Shown: positions 47,036-57,602 of the stretch, one piece after another
Layout of the letters: the number at the start of each line of letters is the position of its first letter
Numbering within the stretch: position 1 is the first letter of the stretch
Source: Simmondsia chinensis
Lineage: Eukaryota > Streptophyta > Magnoliopsida > Caryophyllales > Simmondsiaceae
Reading direction: 5' to 3'
Assembly (NCBI GenBank): GCA_018398585.1
Contig: JAGTTD010000005.1
Span: 7,681,355-7,745,354 of the forward strand
DNA: 64,000 nt
Notes under the pieces: generated by a model
Seen by the model: only the letters and a program-made list of their open reading frames with translations
What the model was told of the DNA's origin: nothing
The model's database searches: none
Translations under genes and position numbers: made by a program

Positions 47036-47288
47036 AGCTTAAAACTATTTGAGAGTTGTATAAAAAAAATGATATTAGTATGTATAGTAATATGAAATAC
47101 AATAAGCTTGAGAACTTTATATTATAAGGCAGTACATATAATGCAACATAAATTTTGGTCAGACTTATAACCAAAAGGAATAAATATAAAGTTAAACTAA
47201 TTCATATAAGATAGTAATGAACATGAAAAAAGACAATGCATTAGTACTTAAATATACATAAAAATCAGGAAAAGATAAAGAGCGACTA

Positions 47289-47637
47289 CCTTCACACAAT
47301 GAGAATTCTCAGTTCTTCTGCTTCTGGAAATCTTGTTCCCAGCTCTACTTGCGTAATTTAAGTTCTCGCCTTCGAAATCATCATTAGGTGTATAGTCCTT
47401 GTCTTCATCAACATTTGCCTTGAGATTTTCTAGCCTTATTTTTTTCCATTTCTTCTCCACTCCATTTTTCAAGGCATTAGCCTTTTCAACAAGGCCTACC
47501 GATTTCATTTTTTTCATATTTTGTTCTATCCGTGTCATCCTTTTTTTTTCATACTCATTCATCCGGATAGAAATTTCCACCTCTTGGGAATTTGAGCAGT
47601 TATCCGTTTGTGTTGGAGTGCATTTCTTTTTTGCCAT
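47289..47637 (-). pseudogene. Upstream coding exon of inner CACTA, charged coiled-coil
   Basis: About 116 residues from ATG 47,637, open to a probable donor (AAG|GTAGTC near 47,289): 'EISIRMNEYEKKRMTRIEQN' is helical and charged, followed by 'KDYTPNDDFEGENLNYASRA'. It lies upstream of tnpD in the same direction. In En/Spm the tnpA transcript starts upstream of the tnpD-specific part and is spliced across it, so this could be the first exon of a spliced second product (inference). I know no domain name for it. Confidence 0.45.
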
Positions 47638-48479
47638 AGTTTTCTACTATAGAAATACGATTAGCGGGTTAAACAAACTGAAAGTTTAACACAAAACAAT
47701 AAATTAAAATTCTTTTATTAACTAAGACATAGTCAATCAAACTCATCCACCAATTTAAGGGCTCTAATGTTCCGACCTCGAACCCAATTTAAGGGCTCTA
47801 ATGTTCCTAACAAAATCCATATTCATTCATGTATAAAAGACTATTCTTCATATTCTCTTCACTTCATTGCGATGATAACAGGTAGAACAACCACAGCACG
47901 CAAACAGCTTGCTCGTATTAAATTAAAAATCAACTAATTAAATCAGAAAAATTTACAAAGAGTTAAAAACAAGGTATCCTCAAAATTACAAAATGCAACA
48001 ATAACAAACTGTCATGATCCTAGATATTAGAGGGGTTAAGTATATTCAGCCTTGATCGATTTCGGTTGTTGTCAGATTGGATTTAGCAGGTTACAACTAT
48101 TTCTATTGCAGTTTAATTGAAAAGCATTTGATCAAGTTAAATTGATATCCAATTCTTGATCAAATTGAATTGATCCCTATAACATTGAGCACACGTATAG
48201 ATTGGATACTGTTACATCAAGTATTGTTAACTTGATCAAGTTTTTTTTTTGTTTTTAAGTAAAAATAAAAAAGAAATTTTTTTCAAAAAGTAAAAACAAA
48301 AACTATAAGTTATCCCTTATGGATTGTATGAATATCTCTGCTAACAATCTTTAGATGTGGATTATCTAACACCAAACTTCAACGAAACAACTAGAAAGCT
48401 TGGGGCCCTCCACTTCACATAATTATTTTAATAGCCATTTTTTTTAAATGAAAAAATATAAAATGGTTGAAGAGGTGGA

Positions 48480-48960
48480 CTAGGTGCAATGTAAGTGTCT
48501 TAGCCGCCATTAGCATTAGGTGGTTATAAGTAGTTGTGTTCTTCATTGGAATGCATAACTTTGATAAATACAAAATATCTTTTGGATATTTCTCTCTCTC
48601 TCATCTCCCTTCCCTTCTATTTCTCATCTTATCTCTCTTTCTCCTAGATCAAGATCTTAATTGATCTTGATCCCTAGTTCATGATTTGAGATTAAACTCG
48701 GAACATGACAATCTGCATCACTGAAGTTCAACAAGTATGCTCAAGATTTTCGCCAAGTCTCCAACGATGAATGCTCTCTATCACTCTTCTACTTCTCATC
48801 TAGATTTCTCTATCTCTCAACTAATTTTTCTTCTTTCTCATCTTAAATCTCCAATACTCTTTCCTATTCTATTGATTTCATATCTTGATTTCACTTCCTA
48901 AGTGTAAATCCATATCCAAACCCTAGGTTATAATTCAAGTCTTGCTTGAATCATAACAGA
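48480..48960 (+). repeat. LTR-like segments related to those around 38.6-41 kb
   Basis: Two pyrimidine-rich stretches (about 48,585-48,650 and 48,770-48,870; 'tctctctctctcatctccct', 'tctatttctcatcttatc') with preceding 'ggttataagtagttgtg' and 'ggatatttctctctctc' resemble the LTR-like flanks of the gag element, and end near 'gaacatgaca' and 'aatcataaca'. Probably remnants of one or two LTRs of the same family; no coding region lies between them. Confidence 0.4.
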
Positions 48961-49879
48961 GTGTTCTTGACCTTTATGTGGGTTGAGGACCAATATACTC
49001 TTGATTACTTTAGCCATAACCTAGGAAGACACAAGCAACTAGCCATGGAAACAATTTAACACATGCTACTAATGTGACATAACAACAACGCTGGTAAACA
49101 AATATGAAAAATGAGTGGGTAAATGATTAAGAATGTAAATGAAAGTAAGTGTGGTATTAACATGTGACATAAATGAGTGGCTCGTTCCTTTTTGTCACTT
49201 CATCTTCAAACTCACCCATCTCTCTTTCTCTCTCTCTTCTTTCTCTCACTAGAAGTACCCAGAAACACTTGAATAAACTTGATTACTTTAGCCATAACCA
49301 AATATGAACAATTTGGAGCTCAAGATCAAATTTTAATGGAGACCCAGAAACAGCTAGAAGAAAAACTTGTCACTTGATAAAAAAGAAGACACAAAAATGA
49401 AAAAGAAATCAGAGGAGGAGGAGTTGCAGTTTGAATTTTACAAAATTTTTAAAGGATAAATGTATAAAAGGAAACCTCCAAACAGAAATCTAAATTAACA
49501 TGTAATTGCAAACAAGACCAAAGAATACAACCACCATTAACGCCGGCCACCCCCGCAAGGCCAAAACCTGAGACGTAATTGCGAAATAGAAAACGAAGAT
49601 GAACCACAGCATACCTAAACCGGAGGAAGACGAGGAGGTGACGGTGGAGAGAACCCAAATCAAGAGAGACGATGAATAGGGAGAAGGGGAAGGAAGAAGA
49701 ATTGTGGGCGGGAGAGGATGAAGAAGAATGGTGTGGGAGGGAATCGTGGGCGGGAGATGATGAAGAAGAATGGTGTGGGAGGGAATTTTTCCCTCCAATT
49801 TCATTACTGCACCCCTTTTTTTGAGTTAGAAAACTAAAATTATTAGTGTATAAATTATGGATTATTTACAATTTAATAA

Positions 49880-50940
49880 TAAGGGAGCTGGTTAATTCAG
49901 TCCTAATGAGTGTTATGTCTTTTTGGGGTAATCTTTTCCTTTTCCCTAAGGGCGTGGTGTTGGAGCTGAAAAGACTCTTCTCTACTTTCCTATGGAATGG
50001 CATGGAGAAGAAATCCCGGGCTTTTGTTCCTCATGCTTGGGATAAACTCTGTTGGCTTGTTAATGAAGGGGCCCTTGGTATAAAACAAATCGAAAGTTGG
50101 AACCGTGCTCAAATAATGCGTACTCTCTGGTACGTTCAGCATAAGAAGGATTCGTTATGGGTCCAATGGGTTCATGAGATCTATATGAAAAAGGGTGAGT
50201 TTTGGCATTTGAGTGTAGTGACAGATGATTCTTCTTTTTGGAAGATGTTGATGATATGTTGAGATAGTTTGCTTGCTCAGTATGCTTTGGTTCAGGATGC
50301 CCAGCAGAAATTACTTAGCTGTGTTCAGGGTGATCAGTTCAAATGTAGCAGAGCTTGTCACCTACTGCGAACTCACCGAGAGCAAACTCACTGGGGACTC
50401 ACGGTTTGGGGTAATTTTTCTTCTCCCAAGCATAGTTTTATTTTGTGGTTAGCCATATCCGGGGGGGGGGGGGGGGGGGGGGGACAGATGATAGATTACA
50501 AAGGCGAGGAGTACAGCTTGCTAGTCGCTGTGCTATGTGTAAGCAGGCTAATGAATCTATCGAGCATTTATTTTTTGAATGTGTGTGGTCAAAAGATGTG
50601 TGGCTCGGCATTTGTCAATGGAGCGGTATATGTTTTTTCACAACACTCCAGCAATGTTTTGATTGATGCAACAGTTTACATGATTTGGACAATCAGGAAT
50701 GGAAAATTTTTCAAGGAGTTAGACGGATGTAAAAGTTGGGTGATAAGAGAAATTCAGAAATTAGTTTGGTATCGGGTTAATTTTGTGATTTAGTTCTTAT
50801 GAATTTCTTTTTGGTTTGCCCTCTGTTAGATTGAGTGCATAGGGGCCTTTTGGCTTTTATTTTTGCATACTTTGATACTATTTTGTACAGGATTTTGATA
50901 TATATTGAATTTGCGCTTGCCTTTTGGCAAAAAAAAAAAA
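49880..50940 (+). mobile_element. 5'-truncated L1 LINE with poly(A) tail
   Basis: Begins in the post-RT part of ORF2 ('LVNSVLMSVMSFWGNLFLFP', 'LKRLFSTFLWNGMEKKSRAF', 'EGALGIKQIESWNRAQIMRT'), continues through zf-RVT ('CAMCKQANESIEHLFFECVW', about 50,530-50,590) and ends in 12 A at 50,929-50,940. One TGA near 50,263 and a 23-base G run at 50,461-50,483 break the frame; the G run stands where the family has a short 'HGRL'-like link before 'TDDRLQRRG'. No target-site duplication seen. It lies inside the inner CACTA and is of a different subfamily from the LINE at 997-6,065. Confidence 0.85.
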
Positions 50941-52794
50941 TTCCTAAGTTTTTATCGTACTAATAAAAAAATCACTCTTCTGCCTGAAAAAATCATTTTT
51001 CATAGATAGAGCTGATTTAACAACTCATTTTTTTTAATTAATACTATAGTAAAATGATAAAAGTACTCTTTAATACTCTTATTCTCACCCTATAAGCAGA
51101 AAATTTGATTATATATTGTCTTATGTAGAAACTATTTGCTTTATTACATTGGAGAGTGGACAAAAAATGGCTATTTGGCACGTCAATTTCATAGACAAAA
51201 AAGGCGTTATTATGCGAAAAAGTGGACTTTTAGTAATACTACAAAAGATTAGGGGCAATTTTATTAATATTACAAAAATTTAGGGGCCTTTATACTAATT
51301 CAAAAATATGAGGATCCTTTTTTATAATTTCGAAAAAGATCGGGGTACTAAAATATAAGTAACCCATAAATTGTAGTTACAATTTAAAGTTTTGTCTCAT
51401 GATCAAGACCTTCACCCTTAGTAGCTCGGATGCAATGATCAAGCCTCATCAAATGCCCTGGGGATGCAGGAACTGTAACATAGGGGCTATAAATGCTGCA
51501 TGATTTTGTTTGGTTTATGTTTTTGAATATGTTAGAATATGCTTTTGCATTTTGATGATGTAAACTATTTTGTACGCATTCTCTGTTGAATGAAAGTACC
51601 AATTATTAAAAGTTTTGTCTCATACTTTTTAGATAAATTATATCATAGGAATTTGATATTTAAACATTATCACTTGTCAGAGAAATTTAGAGGATTTTTT
51701 AGCATATGAAGGTAAAATCATACTGCATAACTGCAAGTTAAAATGTAATTGTACAATTAATTGTTTCAAGTTTTGAATTAATCTAGTTTGATCATTCTAT
51801 ATTCCAGGGCTTTGGTCAAATTGGATCATGTAGTATTCTAGTCATGTCCAGTTTCGAGTCAATTCGATATGGGTATTATTTGGTTAAAGCATATGGTGCT
51901 AAAGTCATATCCGCTTTTGGGTAAATTAGATGGGTTCATTCTAAGATTTGGGTTAAGGTTGGGTTTGAATCTGGGTAGGGCGATTTACGGCTTTAATCAT
52001 CTCAGTTTCAGGTTAATAAGGTTGGATAGTTCCTATTTGGTCAAGTCAATTAGATTGGACTGAATTGTGTCAAGTCATCTTAGTTACAAGCATCTCAAGT
52101 TATAAGGTCATTTCGATTGTATTATATCTGTTTTTGGAGTAATTTCATTGGGTCTCGTTTAAGTCAAACTTGAATCAGTTAGTGTCAGTTTATATTTAAA
52201 TCATCTACAATTTTGCGTATATCAATTTGACTACTTTCTATTTTGAGTTAGACCGGGTTTGGATAAGGTCATGTCATATCATTTTGGGTTCAAATACTCA
52301 AATACAATCATTTTGAGTTTTGAGTAAAGATTCGGTCAAGCGTTCCTATTTTAAGTCATCTTGGGTTTCTATATTTATAACTGAGTTGCAACATTCACAG
52401 CTTCATATCAGTAGAGTTAATAAAGAATTACAATTCGTAATTAACAACTTGGACTATATGCTTTTTAATTAAAACCCCATTAAATGGAATTTGACAGTAG
52501 AATTATAATTATAATTAATGAAGCCGACAAAAAAATGGAATTATGGCCTTCAATTTCAACCTCACCCTTGGCCCAATCACATTCAAATTCCATACATCAA
52601 ACAGGATCCAGCGAAATTTATCACTTAGATACCTATCCAATTTTACCAATAAGTTAATTATTCAATTTAATCAATAAAAAATATATAATGAACTCATTAT
52701 CACATGATCTAAAATTAATTAATTACTTGGCATAATGAAAAATTGACTCGTGGTAAAAAGGAAACATTAAAAGTTGAAGCCGTATAGCTAACAA
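50941..52794. other. Non-coding 5' region of inner CACTA
   Basis: AT-rich. Around 51,190-51,350 a degenerate ~40-bp motif ('ttttagtaatactacaaaag', 'ttattaatattacaaaaatt', 'tatactaattcaaaaatatg') repeats about four times. Around 51,780-52,350 there are many diverged 'aattcg/ggttaa' phrases without clear period. No gene. Confidence 0.4.
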
Positions 52795-53062
52795 TAAAAG
52801 CAACAAGTTAGAAAGTGTTGCCTATTACTGCAACACTCAACTAACTGTCACCTTTAGTTAAGCAAATGCAACGGATTTTCATTTCCATTGCCTTCAACAT
52901 CAAAGGCAATGGTTTTGGAACCGTTGCCATGAGATTTATACATCAAATTTGAGAATGAAGACAACAACACAGAAAGTGTTACCTTTGACTAGTTTAGGCA
53001 ACACTTTTTACTACCGTTGCAAATTTTTCATTGCCTATGTCCATTTATGTTGTACTGTAGTG
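52795..53062. repeat. Right terminal and subterminal repeats of inner CACTA
   Basis: 'gaaagtgttgcctattactg', 'gcaacactcaactaactg' and 'aaaggcaatggttttgg' match the left-end motifs in inverted order. The terminus ATTTATGTTGTACTGTAGTG is the inverse of the left end with 5 extra bases. Confidence 0.8.
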
Positions 53063-53129
53063 AATGAACATGTATTAAAGAAGAGACTAATAGCCATATG
53101 CATTTGTTATTGGGAATTCTCTCGCTAAT

Positions 53130-53718
53130 GAAAAATTTTTGTTGGCATACATAGAAAGCCTTTTGTTGGTATATCTTTTGCCAGCATATGCGGATTGTTA
53201 GAATAATCTTTGCAATAGAATATTTTTTTTATTGGTATACCTTTTGCCAAGAAAAAAAATTTTTGTTGGTAATACCCTTGACCGACATACACTTTTTATT
53301 GCTATATTAATAATAGAGAATTTGTTGTTGGTAAATCCTTTACCAACAAAAAACTTCTTGTTGGTATTATCTTTTATCAACGTAAAATTTTGAGTTGGTA
53401 CTACCCTTTACCATCAAACAGTTTTTATTGGTGTAACTTTTATCAACATATAATTTGTTGTTGGTATACTCTTTAACAATAAAGGATTTGTTGTTAGTAA
53501 TACATTTTACCAACAGAAAATTTTGTTGGTGTAACGTTCACCAACAAATGAACAATTGTGGCTATTGACGAGCTATTGCCAACATTTTTAAATTTATGTT
53601 GGTAAAACTTTTACCAACAACGACTAGACCAATAGCTTATCGACAGACCGATTTCTATTGGTTAAGCCTTTCCCAACAGAAAAATTGCCATTGCAACAAC
53701 AATCCTATTGTTTAAGTG
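53130..53718. repeat. Palindromic subterminal array, right end of outer CACTA
   Basis: More than ten copies of a 20-30 bp imperfect palindrome with GTTGGTAAA... and ...TTTACCAAC halves, separated by short AT-rich links (for example 53,326-53,348, 53,352-53,380, 53,600-53,622). The array stops at 'attgtttaagtg' (53,718), the inverse of CACTTAAACAAT. The motif differs from the 'gttgcc' motif of the inner CACTA, so these are two families with separate binding sites. Confidence 0.65.
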
Positions 53719-54684
53719 TAGGTTCAAGGAGGATTCTGTTTGGTGTATGTGAAAGAAGGGAATTATGAAATTATCCCTAATTGCTCCTTGAAAATAATCC
53801 CCCTTGCCGCCTCTACCAAGCTCTTTAGGGAAATGAAATTATCTTCTCTGGTTGACATTAACATTAGAGCTTGCACCATTTAGAGAACTAGCTATCCCAT
53901 TAGTCCTTCCTTATAGGATCTCTCGATTGCAAGCATGGGAGTTTGTGGTGAATTCATGAGTCCTCTGTTTAGGTGGGTCAGAGATAATGTGTGGTATGTG
54001 AAGCGTGGCGGCGGCCGTTTTCAAATTCATATTGGTGGCCAGTTTTTGGGTAAATGGGCCTGGGATGTTCATCAGCTATATTCGGCCATCCCGCCTACTT
54101 TTATTTAGTCAAATTCCCGAGCATCATCCCAGGCAACTTAGCATGCCCTTGCCTTACCCTGGAATGAGAATGGTTTGGAAGACTCTGAAGGGTCCCAACT
54201 TCATTCACCAAATCTTCAAATCCATTCTCAAGAAGCCGCTAGTGATTCTGATTCAGGGTCTTGAGGACCAAGTTTTGAATCTTTGTTGGCTAAATGCTAT
54301 CTTTGGTGGAATCTAGTAAGGCAGGGGAGAGAACAAGAGAGATGGTGGAAATTCATCAGGGTACTAGCTTTATCTCTCCAAAGAGTAGTCATAGAGCACA
54401 AAAGGGCAGGATTAAAGAATAGGCAAAGTAGGAATTGCAGAAATTCCTAAAGGATATATCTCCTGAGAAGTGTGCAAAGAAACCGGTCGAACCCTCTAGT
54501 AAAAAAAAAAGAAGGGAGGTTGGCGAGGATGGGCAATAGTGCTATGGAGGCTGCTAAGCTTCTTGGTGTGAAGAACCGTGCGAGTATGGGAAAAAAACTT
54601 GGTTTGACTTATGAATGGAATGAATTAGATGAAGTTGAATTGTTTGCAATGATGGAATATGGTTTTAGATGTTCTGACCCTTGA
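53719..54684 (+). pseudogene. LINE ORF1-like relic
   Basis: Open pieces in several frames: 'VWYVKRGGGRFQIHIGGQ' (about 53,991), a Pro-rich part, and at the end 'EAAKLLGVKNRASMGKKLGL' with 'WNELDEVELFAMMEYGFRC' (54,556-54,675). The last block resembles the C-terminal end of plant LINE ORF1 (a 'GKKLG...EEEV...ME' pattern). No RT follows. Low confidence in the exact family. Confidence 0.4.
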
Positions 54685-56630
54685 TCAATCTCATCTCTAG
54701 TTTAGGTATAGTTGGTCGTTTTTTCCATCCATGGTCCGTCTCATCTTGCGGTGTTTTATATATGTAGTGCCTGCTAGATTCTTTTCTATCTATTTGGTTT
54801 TGTTTTTTGTTTTTGTCATGTCTTCCTTTTTTGTCTTGAATACTTTTGTATTTGTTCCCTAATCCTCGCTCTTATGTGTGTTGACAGCAGCCTCGTTTAT
54901 ACGAGCTACCCATTTTGCATAGTAACCATCTTTCTAATTATTGGAAAACAAATATCACTCTCATGTACAAAACAATTAGAAAATGGAAAGTTGTCTATTC
55001 CTACTCCCACCTCACATGCCCACATACCAAACAACCAATTAGGGTTACAATAGAAGGTTTATGACACATTATAAGTATAAATTTCCAAATTTTTATTGAT
55101 TCTTAAAGTGTTATTTCTTGTGCATTCAAATTTCCCTAAATATGAAGATTTCTCTTGTGTTTTTTTGCCATCTAATTACAACTAGTTTTCCTACGTGATG
55201 GACGGAGTTGTTTGTATTTAAAAAGAATAATTTTTTATATGATCACATTGCAATCGGATTAAGCCTTTCTTTTTCTTCCATTTTGATTTTGTTAATCGTA
55301 TTTACTCTAAAGTTTTGTATTATACCATAAATACGTAAAACTTAAATTATATGCATTAATATTAGTGCATAAAATAAAAGTTTTCCATATATTTTGAACA
55401 TCATAATTTTTACACATTAAGATTAAGAACATCCATTAATTAATAATAATCCTCTATTGACCATTGAGTATTCAGAGCGAAGAAATTTGATTTTTCCCTT
55501 GTAATTATTTTCTTTAATGTACAACATTAGATAGAGTATCATACTTTTTATTGTCTTTCATGTCCCTGTGTTTATATGTTATGGTAGAAAGAGGGACAAA
55601 CTCTTATATATAGATGAGAAAAAGTGTCTTCCAGCAAAATACTACGGGTCATGTCCTTTCATTAATAGATACGTCTTTTCATTAATACACAAATCACTTT
55701 ATTAACAGATATGTATCTTTACTAAAAACACGTATCTCTTGACTAAGAAGAATATCAAAGAAATATACCTCTTTATTAATAGACATGCTCATTCATGACC
55801 TCTTTTTCCTTAAGAGACATAACCTTTCATTAAGAGTCATATCTCTTCACAAATCAATTGGATCAAACATTAAATACAACCAATTAATTATCAAATAAAA
55901 TATAAATATTTAATAAATTATCCTTTATAATATCATATGGGACAATTATTCTTACAAAATACTCATCATTTTATTCTTTTTCTTTTTTATTATTTTATAT
56001 GAGGGGCTTTAGAATTGCATGATTCAAGGTTTGAGGGCTTTTGAAGGGGGGAGATTTGGTGTGGATTTAGAATTACACAATTTAGAATTTGAGAGTTTTG
56101 GAGTAGGGAGTGATTTGGCAATAATATATAAAAGATAATTCTTGCATTTGTTATGTGGTTGCCTTCTTATGTAAACAATTGCTCACGAGATTTTACCTTA
56201 TTACTTGTTTTGAAAAGATCAATCAAATCCATTATTTTTGGGTCTAATTCTAATCAAAATAGGCCATATCGAATATTACTAACGGTTGCCTTGTCATATG
56301 CACATGCTCGGCCCTATTTAGTTAAGTTCAAATCAAACTCGGTAGAATTGGAACTAAACTCCGCTCATTTAGGGTTGAGCTCCCCTCAACTTAGTGAAGT
56401 TTGAACTTGACTTGCTTATATGATGACTTATGTTTTAAGTCAAAATCAACTCATTTAATTTTATGTAGACCAGGCAAGAATTAGCACAAGATTAAAATGA
56501 GCTTAGCCTTGACGAGCTAGTAGATTAGGCCTCATAGGCTAAGCAAATAGAGTACGACAAAAAAAGAAAAAGAAAAAAGAGATACATGGCATATAGCAAA
56601 ACAATAAAAAATGCAATATTGAACCAAACA
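54685..56630. other. AT-rich intergenic DNA, no gene recognised
   Basis: A pyrimidine-rich transcript-like end lies at 54,690-54,900. At 55,640-55,850 a short motif ('tcattaatagatacgtcttt', 'tattaatagacatgctcatt') repeats several times in imperfect form. At 56,000-56,110 a ~45-bp phrase ('gaattgcatgattcaaggtt', 'gaattacacaatttagaatt') occurs twice. No coding frame looks real. Confidence 0.4.
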
Positions 56631-56650
56631 ACTTCAAGTAGTGACTTTGC

Positions 56651-56897
56651 AACATGCAACATTCTTAGTGTTCCAAGGGTTCCCGCCTAAGTAGGATCTG
56701 CGAGGGTAGATATATGCAGCCTTCCCCCTTCAGGGTGCTACACAGAAATGAGGTTGTTTTCGAGAACCCCCAAACTGAGGAGTGCAATATGAGGACTTCC
56801 AAGGAGGTCACACATCTTGGTGCTACTCTCGCTAAAGCACACTTAACTTAGGAGTTCTAATAGGATCCGGTGCTTACGTGTTGGCAACCTCTTAGGT
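56651..56897 (-). mobile_element. 5S rRNA-headed SINE, full-length, minus strand
   Basis: Reversed, it reads 'ccaacacgtaagcaccggat', 'cctaagttaagtgtgcttta', 'gtagcaccaagatgtgtgac' (5S head with A-box and C-box), then 'accctgaagggggaaggctg' and 'cttaggcgggaacccttgg' (tail). Flanks repeat 'acttcaagtagtg' plus a partly matching 'ctttgcaac/ctttcacaa' (56,631-56,650 and 56,898-56,917). It lies about 200 bp downstream of the MYB gene stop codon, in the same orientation. Confidence 0.8.
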
Positions 56898-57112
56898 ACT
56901 TCAAGTAGTGCCTTTCACAAAGAAAAATGTCCTTATTATAAAATCTGGGTCATGAATGTAGTCCTACAACTAGGGAATATAACAATTCTATCAAAAATCA
57001 AGACAAGAATCAAAGTAGATTATCACCAAATGATGAAAAAGTTTTGAATATTTATCTAAGAGAGCTATGCATGTAAAACCTAATATCATTTTTAGTTGTC
57101 TAAGGTAATCTC

Positions 57113-57602
57113 CTATCTGTTTTGTGTACTCGTGTCTTGATGTGGAAAACATTGAAGTTGTGTTGGGTCCTCTTGCCCTGAATTATTTTGAAATTGTTGT
57201 GATGACGATGACGGCAATGAACTTAATACTAACGGCTGAGTTGGTGGGTACATTGCCTGGGGAATGAATGATATCATCGACTCTAATTTTAATGTGGGTT
57301 GAGGTTCGGATGCAAATATTGGTAGTTGTGGCTGTGGCTGTGGCTGTGGCTGTGGCTGTTGTCCAGGAGTAGTTTGAAGGGTAATTAGGCCTCTCTTAAC
57401 AGCATCAGCGATGAACTTATTGTCCACATTGTTTATGTCATGAATGCTTGCTCTTTTCCTCTCATTTCTAGAGGACTGCTGTCGGAGGAAGTATTTTTGG
57501 GCATGACTAGCCACCTGACTTGCGGACCTTGTCTTCACCACATTTCTTGCTATGTTCCTCCAATCACCCCTTCCATATTCTAGTATTCCTAGTAGGAATA
57601 AC
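57113..57602 (-). CDS. MYB-related transcription factor (SHAQKYF type), exon 2
   Basis: Second and last exon of a 289-residue protein (residues 127/128-289, stop at 57,113). The acceptor 'ttaaacag|G' at 57,603-57,605 joins exon 1 in phase, giving 'EEHKLFLLGILEYGRGDWRN'. The single DIV/CCA1-like MYB repeat covers about residues 119-168, with Trp121 and Trp141 in place and 'VASHAQKYFLRQ' (SHAQKYF at 159-165) in the third helix, where Ala replaces the third Trp. After it come 'ERKRASIHDINNVDN', the family RRxSIHDI motif, then a Gln-Pro dipeptide run coded by a GGCTGT hexamer repeat (about 57,330-57,360), and a Ser/Gln/Pro-rich tail that may act in transcription (inference). The protein would act in the nucleus and bind I-box/GATA-like DNA, as known for the family. 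No lesions seen. Confidence 0.85.

Larger units (their letters stand above)
37404..53062 (-). mobile_element. Inner CACTA (En/Spm) transposon, 15.7 kb, both ends present
   Basis: Left end CACTACAACATAAATGG (37,404) and right end, reversed, CACTACAGTACAACATAAATGG (53,062) are inverted repeats with a 5-bp difference. Both ends carry subterminal arrays of 'ggcaac/gttgcc' motifs. Minus-strand tnpD and tnpA-like genes lie inside. The 3-bp flanks (tag, aat) do not match. A gypsy gag fragment (about 38,575-41,000) and a poly(A)-tailed LINE fragment (49,880-50,940) have inserted into it. Confidence 0.85.
18318..53718 (+). mobile_element. Outer CACTA (En/Spm) transposon, with nested insertions
   Basis: Plus-strand tnpD relics (18,318-34,088), tnpA-like relics (34,549-37,240) and a right end at about 53,718 read as one CACTA element opened up by later insertions: a gypsy element (21,735-33,877), 5S-SINEs (34,175 and 36,663) and a whole CACTA (37,404-53,062). 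The terminus, reversed, is CACTTAAACAATAGG, a decayed form of CACTACAA. In front of it is an array of GTTGGTAAA/TTTACCAAC palindromes. The left end is not visible, so the start given is the transposase start. Assignment of 53,063-53,718 to this element is inference from orientation and order. Confidence 0.65.

Noticed and set aside
49449..49804. Minus-strand protein of ~100 residues with hydrophobic stretch
   Set aside because: Arises from a purine-rich partly duplicated segment (about 49,690-49,790) in the inner CACTA leader; no homology seen.
51860..52350. Possible tandem repeat with 'ttcgggtcaag'-like phrases
   Set aside because: Phrases recur without fixed period or conserved unit; probably biased old sequence.
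56153..56404. 83-codon plus-strand frame
   Set aside because: AT-rich, no domain, no flanking gene structure; looks like chance.
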